Below, one piece after another: positions 34,168 through 45,690 of a stretch of 64,000 nucleotides of DNA; the stretch's first letter is position 1, and every line of letters starts with the position of its first letter. This DNA is from Clarkia xantiana subsp. parviflora (lineage: Eukaryota; Streptophyta; Magnoliopsida; Myrtales; Onagraceae), in the NCBI GenBank assembly GCA_036873135.1, contig JAPTYO010000002.1:44259452-44323451 (forward strand), in the 5' to 3' direction. The notes under the pieces were generated by a model, which saw nothing but the letters and a program-made list of their open reading frames with translations, was not told where the DNA came from and did not search any database. Position numbers and translations under genes: made by a program.

Positions 34168-35837
34168 TGTCAGACCTAAATCTAACATATGGTGAATTAC
34201 GTTTTGAAAAGAGTCGCCACTAGTTAATTAAGGCTTAACTAGAAACCTAATTTCACCTAAGAGAATAATGAATTAAACACGTAGGTATACAATCGGTCTA
34301 CGATCAGAAATTCGAGTTCGGAGGTTCTATTACGAATTAATAAAAAATATAATTTTTTTAACTACACCGTTTCGGTACTCAATTCACTTAATTTTCCAAT
34401 CTTATTTTTCTATATATGTTATATCCGATTAATAAAGCGATGTCAAGATTTACTTAAATTTTATCCCATGCAAAATTGTTATCAAATATCAACCCAAATT
34501 TAAAAAAACTAATTCTAATCTATAATTCATAATTAAGACGAAACCTAAAATATCAAAATTACCAAGCATGCTTACATAACCCGATATATATTCAACGTAG
34601 ATATAACTCGACCCATTAAACATGATACCTAATTAAATTTAATCAACTACAATTAAACTACTAATTAAATTTAACCAAATATATTTAAACTATTCAATTA
34701 AATGTAATATAATAAATTTAATAACAGAAACATAATAAATAACTAAATGAATAAAGAAAATAGTAAAAAAAAATAATAAACTAAAAAAAGAAAAAAAGGA
34801 AGGAAAATGGAAAAGCAAAGGACGGCACCTCCAACAGCAGCAAGAACATCGGCGGAGTTCGGGTGGACGACGTGGTTCGCGAAGTGGACGGCGGACGGGG
34901 GCTGATCGGCGCGGATCATGGAAGGCATTTAGGCGAGATGAAGATGGCTTGGTGATTGTAACGTGAAAGGAAACTCCGGCGAGTCAGGGGTATATCATGG
35001 CAACGGAGCTCTAGTCAGAGCTGAGAGCGAGGACGGAGCGCGGTGGGCGGGCTGTCGACCGGCGGACAACGAGGTCGGACGAGCAGGTGGGCGGCGGTGG
35101 AACTTATGCGGACGGCTGCAATCACCGGGGGAGGATGAAAGAAAATGAGGGGGAGAGAGAGAAGATAGAGAGAGAAAGAGAGAGAATAGAGAGAGGAGAG
35201 AGAGAGAGAGAGGCCAGGCGACGGGCCGGGGCCGCGGAGGGCCGGAGCTGGCGTGGCGGGACAGCCACCGGTGGGCCACCAACGGGCTGGGTGACAGGTG
35301 GTCCAATCACAGGCGAGAAAGGGGCTGCAAAAAAATAAAATAATAATAATAATAATAATAATAATAATTCTGGCACTAGATGAAAAAAATCGCCCGGATC
35401 CCGATAAAAATTAATTTATTGTTGCTGTTGTGTCTTGCTGTGTGTTTACAGTGTAGAACTGGACCCCAATTTATAGTAGAACTCACCTAGATTACAAATA
35501 ACATCTCCTAAATCATAAAATAATTAAATAACTGACAAATAAATTCCTACGGATAAATATCTACAGATAATTATCCTTAAATAATAGGAGATAAATACCT
35601 ATAGATAATTATTTTACAGATAATAACTATTATATATATATATATATATATATATTAATGTACTTTGAATATATCCGAGGTATTTCGAATATATCCGAGA
35701 TATTTAAAAAAATATATATTTATTTATTTACGCTAATATTCACATGAGCATTTTCGAACACTTCGTAACGTGACACATCTGAAAATGACACGTCACATGT
35801 AATGACGTTACATCCGGGTCAAAATCGAGGGTTTACA
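34168..35837 (-). repeat. E5 5' LTR (1670 bp)
   Basis: TGTCAGACC to GTTTACA on the plus strand, next to the PBS on its left and the TAAAT duplication on its right. By eye it is closer to the LTR at 52032-53763 than to its partner at 26010-27642, which fits a later duplication of this end of the element. The TATA position is around 35468-35475 (degenerate). Confidence 0.88.
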
Positions 35838-35854
35838 TAAATGATCCAACTTTT

Positions 35855-35872
35855 TGGCGCCGTCTGCGAGAC
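35855..35872 (+). promoter_or_regulatory. E4 primer-binding site
   Basis: TGGCGCCGTCTGCGAGAC lies just behind the LTR end. The duplicated copy at 53776 or so has one substitution at its start. Confidence 0.7.
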
Positions 35873-35947
35873 TCGAAAGAACCATCACTCCCTTACCAGC
35901 AAAGCTAAATGGCAAAGAGAAAGAACACTACATGAGAGCCTAGCAGG

Positions 35948-37540
35948 GTGCAATCCAAGAGGAATCAGCCAGGTCCTGAGGACATCCCAGAGGTGGTGTC
36001 CACAGCTTCCTCAGAAGAAGCTCCCAATGCTCAGCCAGAGTATTCAGCTCAAAGCAATGAACCCCCACCAGGTTTTGAGCGAAGAGCACGCACTGAAGAG
36101 GAACAACCTTTTGGAATGCCGGCTAACAACCGGCAACCTCAGGATGCAGGCACACAAGGCGCACATGCCGCCCCAACCGTAACTACCGCAATGATGCAAG
36201 CAATAGATGAACTCCTGGCTTTCAGGGATACTCTAAGAAACCAAGGCTACGCGCCTCCACCGCCTCCCCCACGTCCGCCACCACCGGCTCAAGCACATCC
36301 TGCAGGAGAAGCAGTGTCCCATGACACAACCCGAAGAGAAGCCCCAAGACAACAGGGAAGACAGCCCCCGGCTGCGAACCCTCAATACTACAGTGCAAGA
36401 CCTCAAGGATCCCACTCTGGTGCAACTCACTATGAAAGGCCATACCCGACCCAACAAAGCTGGGGCAAGATAACGGAAATCCAAACAATATTTGGGGAAT
36501 ACCCGAGAGAAACGAAAACGTTCCCCTCACAGGGTTAACCACTATGACTTTGGAGGCGCTCATTGAGCAAAAGCTAAAGCATAAAAAGACCAGACCAATG
36601 AACGTCTTAACAGACAGCGCAAGTCATCCATTCGCCAATGAGATGTTGTATGAACGGGTTATGGGAATCCTAAACAACATACGAATTGAGAGATACTCTG
36701 GAAAAGGAGATCCCATAGAGCACGTGCAGCAGCACGAGGCTTCGTTGCTGGGAAGAACTTCAAACTCAGACCATGTGGCGGTCACGTTCCCGCAAACCTG
36801 AATAGGTTCAGCGGCACATTGGTTTTTCTCACTTCCAAAGGAAAGCGTGACCATCAGGACATACTTGAAGGGAAATTTTATCCAGAGGTACATGGGTAAA
36901 CGAAGACAGCTCAAAGACTCCAGCGCATTAGATGAAGTGAAGAAACTATGTGATGAATCCTTGGCTGATTATTACATCCGTTTTAATCAGAACATTGCTG
37001 ACATTGAGACAAACCCTTCTGAAGACGAGATAATTAAGGCATTCATAAGGAACCTGGGTCGCTTAGGTTTCTCCTTGGGGGAAAAGATGTCCAAACGCCC
37101 GGCTGAAACTTTTGAGGAGTTAGCCTCACGCGTGAAGGAGTAGGTTGACCTGGAAAGGTTCAGAAACAATGTAAGAGCAAAGCTGAAGGCTGAACGCAAC
37201 AAAGACAATGCTAACAAGGCCTCACAGGCAAAACAACCCCAAGGAAACCAGAAGCAGTGGCAACCACAGCCTAAACGTCCCGTCCAGGTCGGTTTCCAAA
37301 AACCAAAGGAGGTCAACCCCGCGAACCTCATTCCACTAAACGTCCCCATGTCGGCAATCTTGAAGGAGATGAAGGAAACGAATCTCTGGAGAGAACCAAA
37401 CAATTGGCGGAAGGGCCCTTTGGGAAAGGAAGATGACAAGTGGTGTGAAAACCACGAGGTCAAGGGACACGACACGGACAACTACTTCAGCCTAAGGATG
37501 CGCATAACAACATCATTCTGCGGGGCGAGCTAAAGCACTA
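35948..37540 (+). pseudogene. gag: E4 gag 1 (broken)
   Basis: The N-terminal part (35948-36538) is proline- and glutamine-rich with a PPPPPPRPPPP run. A frame change near 36540 leads to the gag domain: IERYSGKGDPIEHVQQHEA, AAHWFFSLPKESV, FIQRYM, ADYYIRFNQNIADI and IIKAFIRNLG (36544-37143). Stops at 36799 and 37141 interrupt it. The frame ends with a basic region and a zinc-knuckle-like motif (WCENHEVKGHDTDNY, around 37440). Gag would build the particle. Relative to 54310-54440 in the duplicate, this copy has lost a short piece near 36450. Confidence 0.85.
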
Positions 37541-37568
37541 TGTCGATCAGGGGGAAAACACCCTTACA

Positions 37569-39072
37569 ATGACACAAGGAGAGACCTCCAAGAAAAACAA
37601 AGGGAAAGAGAAGATGTATGAAAACCCCCCTCCTCCCAAGAGGGGTGTAGTAATAAATGCCATACATGGAGGACCAACTGCCGGGGTTCAGTGCTCGCAC
37701 ACAAGAAATGTCTACGCCTCACAGGCAGAGACGCATCCCAAGTATGGAAAACGACCAAGAGGGGAAGAAGAGGATCTGGTCATTATGTTTTCTAAGGAAG
37801 ATATGAGACACATCGTATATCCCCATGACGACGCACTCGTCATCACCATGCCTATAGCGAACTACGACGTAAAACGAACCCTTATTGACGAAGGAAGTTC
37901 TGCTGATATCCTAACCATCAAGGTGATCGAACAACTTGGTCGTACAAAGGCAGACTTGAGCCCCGGAACATTCCCTCTCAAAAGTTTCGCAGGAGTTGCA
38001 ACATACCCCACTAGGTACGATCACACACCCGGTAACACCGGGAGAAGGATGGACAAATCTTGACATTAATGTCAACTTTATTATGGTCGAAACCTTGGGG
38101 GGCATATAATGGGATCCTCAGAAGAACAACCATAAACCCCTTGGAGATAGTGCCATCCACGGCACATCAGAAGCTGAAATTCCCGACTAGGAATGGAATT
38201 GGAGAGATCCTAGGAGATCAAACGGCAGCACGACAGTGCTATGTAAACGGTCTAAGGCGTAAACAACTACTCTCCATCGCTATGGTTAGGCAGGGATTTC
38301 CCGAACAGGAAGAGGAGAAGCAACTGAAAGAGATGTGTCTTGAACAACTCCCTACGCCTATACGGCCAGCCAATTACCAACATGTCCCAACACTGCAAAG
38401 TGTTTGGGACATCAAGCAAGGAGAAAGAGAACCAACTCTGGAATACTTCAAGCGCTTCGCGCTGAATACAGCTTTGCTAAAAGCAACAAGGGAGGCAGTG
38501 GTCAATGCATTCTTCATGAATAGGAATGCGCGATCCTTCCTTCTACTCGGAAGAGAGTAAGGTTGGAGGACCACTCAGACAATGGGTGACCTCAAAGACA
38601 AACTCGAAAGAGCAGTCGCTTGTGAATGTGAACTTGGGTTGAGCAAACCACCCACAGGTGAGGGGGGTACACTTTTTCAACAGCAAACAAGCAGGAGCAC
38701 ACTTGATGGCCCAGAATACGCATTCACTCCTCTGAATACAGAGGTCGAAGAGATATTTGTGAGTATCATGTAGAAAAAGCTACCCTACCCAAGGGAAACA
38801 CCACAGGCGTTCTTGGGAGCCAACATCACACATTGGTGTAAATTCCACAACACCTAGGGTCACAACACTAACGACTGTCTCATTCTTCAAGTGGAAATCG
38901 AAGAGATCATAGCCCTCGGGGCCCTGCAACACCGCGTGGCGTGTAGCCATCACACCATGTGAACAGACAACTTTCATCACAACATGTCGGGAGGCGACAA
39001 CCACATCCCTCCCACATCAATGCGTTACGCACAGCTTTATGCATCCATCTACTTTCAAGCTTTAATTTTTTA
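37569..39072 (+). pseudogene. E4 protease joined to a second gag half
   Basis: The first part has VINAIHGGPTAG and then the aspartic protease region with TLIDEGSSADIL; the usual second residue of the DGG loop is Glu here. After a frame change at about 38060 the protease end (YNGILRRTTINP and CYVNGLRRKQ) continues in the same frame into gag-like sequence: VWDIKQGEREPTLEYFKRFA, ATREAVVNAFFMN and a second zinc-knuckle-like motif WCKFHNT-stop-GHNTNDC (about 38830-38880). This repeats the C-terminal half of gag 1 behind the protease. Stops at 38558, 38771 and 38854 show decay. No RT follows. Confidence 0.8.
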
Positions 39073-39284
39073 AGTGCTTACTTCCAGTAGATTATTTACA
39101 AATGGCTGATCAGTTGACCCCATATATCCAGCATTGTAAATATTGCATAACTATTGAAGTTTACGTATTTTCATAGGTACATTACTCTCATACAATCCAT
39201 GCTCTGGAATAACACCAAGTAGTGGACTCTATGCATTAACCTTGCAACAACACTTCAAGCTTAAAGCACTTAATACAACAAGAG

Positions 39285-39911
39285 GGTTATATTCTAAGAA
39301 ATTCACAACTCACAACAGTTTACCTGAATAATGCATATGGAATGCATATTTTGAAATGCAAATTTCATGTGAAAAGAAATAATAATAATGCAAATGCGGT
39401 TCATGCGTAACTAAAAAACTTACAATTTACCTGAAATATTTTTTTTTTTATAAAAAATATTGAATACACGCTTAAAAAAATATGGTAAAAGGGTTTTTTT
39501 TTAATTTTTAAAAATGATAAATATGCGAATCATGCTTGAATCTAAAAGCTCTAAGAGCCAAAAATGAATTACAATTTTTCCTAAAAAAAATGATGCATAT
39601 TGAATGCACTAACAGAATTTACAACTTACGTGAAATGTTTTTTTCAAAAAATAATGTGTATGAAACACATGCTTGAAATAAAACATTCTGGCATGAGGTT
39701 TCGAGAATAATGCATATGAAATGCATGTTTGAAATTAAAAGTTCTACGACTAAGATTGTGTACAATCTATCAACAAATTTTTTTTTTTTCAAAAACAATA
39801 CATATGAGATGCACATGAGATGCATACTTGAAATGAAAGTTCTAAAGTTAAGAAATTTACAAGTTACCTGAATTTTTTTTTTTTTTTTTAAGGAAAGACA
39901 AAAATCAATGT
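39285..39911 (-). mobile_element. Second copy of E5 internal sequence, left part
   Basis: This is homologous to 32421-33035 in the same orientation, starting near TAAGAAATTCACAACTCACA. It ends where E3 inserted; AATGT at 39907-39911 is the left target duplication. The block continues at 50899. Confidence 0.85.
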
Positions 39912-40670
39912 TGATGGATATATGTCCAATTCGGGTTCGTATTTACATTTCGGGCCTCGTAAACACGTCGAAAATTACATCTCGGTTTAAAAACATCTCC
40001 CAAGGAATCAAAACGGTCCGGAAACGTATTTACGCGCGTCCGGACCGGACCTCTGGGTTGCTCGCAATCCGGACGTCCGGGTTGCGCGGCAATCCGGACC
40101 TCGCCGGAATTGCCTAAGTACGACGAGGTCCAGATTGCGTTACGGGTATCGCGCGACTACCGTATCCGCGATTACCGTTACGCGTAGAGAAGTCAAGTTC
40201 GCACATTACCAATATAGATGACGATTACCGCATGATCTTGAATCGTCATCGAACCGCTTTAAAACCGGGTCTGGTCCCAAGAAAGCCTATAAATAGGAGG
40301 TCTTGGCCACCCATTTTCATTCATTCCCTCATTTGCCCAACTTTGGTATTTTGAGCTCTGACTTCTCTCTAGAAATATTCTCTCTCTAGAAATTACCTTT
40401 TTGCCCTTATAGTGACTTAAGCTTCGGAGAGGGCTCCGCTAGCACCACCCCCCTCTCCGTGCTAGCATTGGTCCTTCGTGTAGGAACCGACGTTTGAGAC
40501 ACAGCCTTACCGAGACACAGCCGTACTGAGACACAGACCTCATACGGGAACAAGTCCGAACACTCGTCAGTGGCCCAACCTCCTCCTGACAGAAGGGTTA
40601 CAGCCCAAAAAAGCCCGCACAACTACGCGAACAGACGCGTCCCCACGACCTTGTTCATCCGGACGCAACA
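39912..40670 (+). repeat. E3 5' LTR (759 bp)
   Basis: TGATGGATATATG to GACGCAACA. TATAAATA is at 40288-40295. A 24-bp segment (around 40070) is duplicated relative to the 3' LTR. Between 40426 and 40466 two alternative stems overlap: GGAGAGGG with CCCTCTCC, and GCTAGCAC with GTGCTAGC. E7 has an LTR of the same subfamily. Confidence 0.92.
40288..40295 (+). promoter_or_regulatory. TATA box of E3 5' LTR
   Basis: TATAAATA preceded by GCC and followed by GGAGG. The same box is at 50513-50520 in the 3' LTR, 63777-63784 in E7, 25757-25764 in E4 and 59065-59072 in E6. Confidence 0.75.
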
Positions 40671-40690
40671 TTGGCGTCGTCTACGTGATT
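40671..40690 (+). promoter_or_regulatory. E3 primer-binding site and leader start
   Basis: TTGGCGTCGTCTACGTGATT begins directly behind the LTR. E6 has the close relative TTGGCGTCGTCCGTGTGACT at 59317, and both continue with TCGAACAA. Confidence 0.75.
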
Positions 40691-40719
40691 CGAACAAGAA
40701 GCTACCATACCGCAAAGTC

Positions 40720-43700
40720 ATGACGAGTGATCACAACGCTCTCACTAAGGTCAATCTGTCAAAAACCAGGAAGCGCTTTAGACGTCACAAAAGGTCCATA
40801 ATGTCTCCCGTGCTAGCAAGCAGTGTGCCATCCGCAAAGCACGGCCCAAAATTTCCAGGCATACACGTGATACATGGAGGCTTCGAGGCAGGAGGCGAAA
40901 CATCATACGCGAGAGAAATATACGCTTCCCTGATGATCCATGAGCCTAGGGGCAGTTAGCAAGGAGACGCTATCCTAGAAGACGCCATCGGCTTTTCTTC
41001 GGAAGACAAGTCGTACATAACATTTCCACATAATGACGCCTTGGTCATAACCATGACAATCGACCGCATGGACATCAAGCGTATCTTGATCGATGGAGGA
41101 AGTTCGCCCAATATCATCACGAAAGACGTCATCCTAGCTTTGGGGAGAAAGAAGGACGTCAACAAAATAAATTCACCCTTAGTGGGGTTCATGGAAGATG
41201 CAAGTTACCCATTAGGGTCCATAACACTGCCAATTATACTGGGAGAGGGCAACTCACGTCTCCAAATTGCAATACCATTTATGGTAGTGCAAAAGCTTGA
41301 CGCATACAATTGTATCTTAGGATACGCAACCATGAATGCGTGGGGAATGGTGCCATCCACAGCACACCAGAAGATCAAATTCCCAACTGCAGTTGGAATC
41401 GGTGAAGTCAAAGGAGACCAAATGTTATCAAAAAATTGTTACAACGTGGCAATCCAAAATAACGTCAAGCCAGATGACATGCCCATCATTGATGATGATC
41501 CAAGAGAAGGTCGTGCCCGACCGGCCCCAGTAGAGGAATTAAAACAAATAAAGATCGAAGAGCCAGACAGAATGGTCCAAATCGGAGCATCCCTGTCAGA
41601 AGATGAAGTGATAGAGATCACAGCACTCCTCAAAGAGTATAAAGAGCTATTCGCATGGTCACCAAGTGATATGCCCGGAATCAGCGCATAAGTCATTTCC
41701 CATAAGCTCAATATCAAGCCAGGAACTCGAGCAATAGCCCAGAAACTTCGACCCCTCGGGGGCAACAAAAAACTGGCAATCAGAGAAGAGGTGGGAAAAC
41801 TGCTTGCCGCAGGATTCATCGAAGAATCAAGATACCAAACATGGGTTTCAAACCTGGTGTTGGTTCCTAAGTCAAGTGGCAAGTTAAGAATGTGCATCGA
41901 TTACAGAGATCTCAACAACGCATGCCCAAAGGATTCATATCCTCTCCCAAGAATCGACCAACTAGTCGATGCCACTGCCGGCCATGAATTAATGTCTGTA
42001 ATGGATGCATACTCAGGATACAACCAAATCCCGATGTTCAAAGATGATGCACCGCATACTGAATTTTATGCAGATAGCGAAATATACTACTACACGGTGA
42101 TGCCATTCGGCCTAATCAATGCGGGAGCAACATACCAGCGAATGGTCAATACCATCTTTGGCGATCTAATCGGAACCAAAATGGAGGCATACGTGGACGA
42201 CATGGTCGTGAAGTCAACCAAAAGGCGCAACCATGTTGACGACTTGCGAGCAATCTTCAACAGAATGCGCGAATATCAAGTCCGCCTAAATCCAACAAAA
42301 TGCGCTTTCGGCGTACAATCAGGAAAAATCCTTGGATTCATGGTGAGCCAGAGGGGGATAGAAGCTAACCCAGAGAAGGTGAAGGCGATTGAAGAAATGG
42401 TGTCCCCAAGGAGACATAAGGAAGTCCAAAAACTAAATGGCCGCCTAGCTGCTTTAAACCGATTCCTTGCCAGAATAGGCGACAAGGCACTCCCTTTTTT
42501 TGAAGTCTTGCGTGCAAACAAGAAGTTTGAATGGACACCAGCGTGTGAAGAGGCCTTTCAGCAATTAAAACAACACTTGCGCACATTGCCGGCATTGGCA
42601 AAACCAATACCAGGAGAGCCCCTCTTCCTATACATATCAGTGAGCAACACGGCAGTCAGCTCAGTCCTTGTCAAACAGAAGGGAACTACCCAGCTCCCAA
42701 TCTACTACGTAAGCAAGATACTTGCAAAGTACGAGATAAACTACATGCCAATCGAAAAATACCTGTACGCGCTTATAATAGCAGCAAGAAAGCTGAGGCC
42801 ATACTTCCACGCACACGAAGTAACAGTCTTAACAGACCAACCCCTGAAGCACATCCTGTCAAAGCCAAACATGTCAGGAAAGCTAACAAAGTGGTCGGTG
42901 GAGCTAAGTGAATTCCGCATTCACTTTGCTTCCCGAACGGCGATCAAGGGGCAAGCATTGGCAGACTTCATCGCAGAATTCACCGGGATAACACCCGACA
43001 CAGACACCCAAGTGGGACCTCAACAAATTGAGGAACATACCGAAGTATGGAAAATGTACACCGACGGATCTTCAAACGTAGGGGGATCAGGTGCCGGATT
43101 CCTCCTAATACCTCCCGATGGATCTAATCCGTTGAAGTATTCTCTAAACTTAACATTTAGAGCAATAAACAACGAGCCGGAGTACGAAGCATTGATAACT
43201 GGCTTAAGAATTGCGAAAGGTGTCAGAGTTAAACATCTACGAGTAAAGTGCGATTCGCAATTAGTTGTCAATCAAGTTAAAGGTGAATACGCGGCAAAGT
43301 CAGAAAATATGCAAAAGTACTTGGGGCAAGCAAAAGACCTCATCACAAGCTTCGATACATTCGACATCATCGCGGTACTTAGAGAAGAAAATCAAGAAGT
43401 TGATGCCTTGAGCAAATTCGCACAAGGCAAAGAAACACATTTCGTTGAAAATAGAATCTTGTCAGTAATTGACAAATTCGAAGTCTTGTGCATCGATCCA
43501 GATCCAGATTGGAGGACCCCAATATTTGCATACCTCAAAGACCACAAGCTCCCCGAAGATAAAGTTCAAGCCCAAAAAATCCAGAGACAAGCCGTCAATT
43601 ACGCGTTGATAGATGACGAGCTTTACAAGAAAGGACTTTCAACACCATACCAAAGATGCATCACCTTCCGGGAGGGCCAAAAAGTGTTAGAAGATTTACA

Positions 43701-44742
43701 TAAAGGCCAAGCAGCCTGCCATGAAGGGGCGAGATCTCTAATACGCAAAACATTGAGCTTGGGATACAATTGGCCAACCATGAAAAACCAAGCTACGCAC
43801 CTGGTCACAGAATGCGAAGCATGCCAACTTGATTCAAGAAGTATTACGGCACCAGCCGCCGAGCTAAGCCCAATTGCAAGCTCCTGGCCATTCACACAAT
43901 GGGGGATCGACTTGGTAGGTCCGCTTCCAAAGTCAAAAGGCCAAACCAAGTACATTGTCGTCGCAATCGATTACTTTTCAAAGTGGATCGAGGCAAAGAC
44001 ATTGGCACAAACAACCGATGCACAAATAATGGATTTCATCCGAAATCACATCATCGCGCGGTATGGAGTTCCGAAGGTCCTAATCAGCGACAACAGACCA
44101 CAATTCAAGAGCTCAAGGCTTCAAACATTTTGCGAAAGACTCAACATTAACCACCGTTTCGCGTCAGTCCGCCATGCTCAAACCAACGGACAAGTCGAAG
44201 CCGCCAACAAGACCGTCCTAGACGGTCTCAAGAAAAGAGTGCACGCATTAAAAGGAGGATGGGCAGAAGAGCTTAGCAGTGTTCTGTGGGCACTTCGAAC
44301 AACTCCAAAGGAGTCAACTGGAGAAACACCATTCAGTCTGGTGTATGGAACAGAGGCAGTCGCTCCCATCGAAATTGCTATCTCATCCTACCGCACGACC
44401 CACTTCAACGCTCAAGCCAACGAAGTAGACATACGTCTAGACTTAGACTTGGCTGAAGAAAAAAGGCGTAACTCCGAGCACAATCAGGCACGCATGCGTT
44501 TGATAACCGCAAGATATTACAACAGGAAGGTGAAAGAAAGACATTTCCACGTCGGAGAAATGGTGTGGAGAAGGAATGAATTCTCACATCTCGATCAAAT
44601 CAACAAGATGTCTCCAAAATGGGAAGGCCCTTACAAGGTCGTATCCATCCCGTACATCAACGCATATCGCCTTGAAGATGCAGATGGCAATGTCTCTACA
44701 AATACATTTAGTGGAGGACACTTGAAGAAATTCCACGGATAA
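40720..44742 (+). pseudogene. pol: E3 pol: protease, RT, two RNases H, integrase (two in-frame stops)
   Basis: One reading frame spans 40720-44742 with only two stops (40957-40959 and 41689-41691) and no frameshift. I chose ATG 40720 because a similar start lies at the same distance from the PBS in E6. Order: short basic N-terminus, IHVIHGGFEAGG, protease with LIDGGSS (Asp codon at 41092), RT with DYRDLNNACPKD and YVDD at 42191-42202, Ty3-type RNase H, archaeal-type RNase H starting MYTDGSS (about 43053), integrase zinc-binding region (ACHEGARS and ECEACQ), catalytic core (WGIDLVGPLP, LISDNRPQF, GQVEAANK) and the GPY module to FSGGHLKKFHG. The usual Gly in DNGPQF is Arg. From 41791 the frame is open for 983 codons. 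It would copy and integrate the element, but Gag is lacking. Confidence 0.92.
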
Positions 44743-45330
44743 AAGAATAATCTTCTATCACAAAAGGAGCTGTTGTATCAAGCCCTTTTGCTCTTATTTC
44801 CATAATGCACCTACTTGTTAAAAAAGACCACTCTCTTATATAAAGTGGCATCTCTGTAATAATCTCACAAACCTAATGAAGTTGTTCTATCTTCGTAGGA
44901 ACACAACTACTCTATATACGTTACTTGGAAGCAAAACAAAGTAACTACAACAACTATTATCTACACCAACAAGGAGTATATCTCTCCTTTCATAAATTGG
45001 CATCTATATCAAGAAGGTGTCGGCAACACAAAGCCGTTGCGCTATGTTCACAGCAAACTTATATGACGCAAGGACAACTTGCGGATTATCTACAAAAAGG
45101 AACTTATAGCAACTCTCCACTCAAAGGGACGACTATTCAAAGAGCCGTCACCTACAAGCAATATCTTGAATTAACACCAAGACCTGCTATCAAAGGGGGC
45201 ATGATTACCTCTAGAAAAACAACATGCTGTGACATCTCTTTTTAGAGGCAAATCCTCATGTTCATAGCCATTCCCTGAATTCAGAACAGGATGGGCAAAT
45301 ACGATAACGGGGCTGATCACCCCATAAGTG
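44743..45330 (+). other. E3 region behind pol
   Basis: No supported gene. It is the untranslated region between the pol stop and the 66-bp repeats, with alternating AT-rich and mixed sequence. Confidence 0.5.
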
Positions 45331-45690
45331 GCGGATGTCCTCTGTTTAGACGACAATCCCATGTTACGAATTCCTGGTAAGGGTTCACTCTTCATAGCGG
45401 ATGTCCTCTGTTTAGACGATAATCCCATGTTACGAATTCCTGGTAAGGGTTCACTCTTCATAGCGGATGTCCTCTGTTTAGACGACAAACCCATGTTACG
45501 AATTCCTGGTAAAGGTTCACTCTTCATAGCGGATGTCCTCTGTTTAGACGACAATCCCATGTTACGAATTCCTGGTAAGGGTTCACTCTTCATAGCGGAT
45601 GTCCTCTGTTTAGACGAAAATCCCATGTTACGAATTCCTGGTAAGGGTTCACTCTTCATTACGGAAGTCCTCTTGCTAGATGACAATCCC
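45331..45690 (+). repeat. 66-bp tandem repeat in E3
   Basis: Five nearly identical units and a partial one, each starting GCGGATGTCCTCTGTTTAGA and 66 bases long. Since 66 is divisible by three the array is open on both strands and would encode 22-residue repeats (plus: DVLCLDDNPMLRIPGKGSLF; minus: SSKQRTSAMKSEPLPGIRN). There is no independent sign that it is translated. Confidence 0.88.

Larger units (their letters stand above)
26010..35837 (-). mobile_element. E5: complete pol-less Tat/Ogre-like element (minus strand)
   Basis: The element is bounded by related LTRs (26010-27642 and 34168-35837) and by the 5-bp duplication TAAAT at 26005-26009 and 35838-35842. Read on the minus strand it has the 5' LTR, PBS, AT-rich repeats, a hAT-like insertion, a conserved non-coding block, two minisatellite arrays, a purine tract and the 3' LTR. 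There is no trace of gag, protease, RT or integrase in 6.5 kb of internal sequence. Its arrays and block match E1, so E1 and E5 belong to one non-autonomous family. It inserted into the 5' LTR of E4. Confidence 0.88.
35843..39284 (+). mobile_element. E4, internal part: gag, protease, second gag; no RT
   Basis: After the last bases of its LTR, E4 has a primer-binding site (TGGCGCCGTCTGCGAGAC at 35855) and a broken coding region with gag (35870-37540), protease (37569-38270) and a second gag segment (38270-38940). Then comes about 300 bp without coding sequence, to the junction with the duplicated block at 39285. RT, RNase H and integrase are absent. E6 has the same order of domains. Confidence 0.82.

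Noticed and set aside
26010..35837. E5 LTR at 34168-35837 as the plus-strand LTR of E4
   Set aside because: A PBS-like sequence does follow on its right, but the TAAAT duplication, the PBS on its left and the purine tract at 27643 show it is the 5' LTR of a minus-strand element inserted in E4's LTR.
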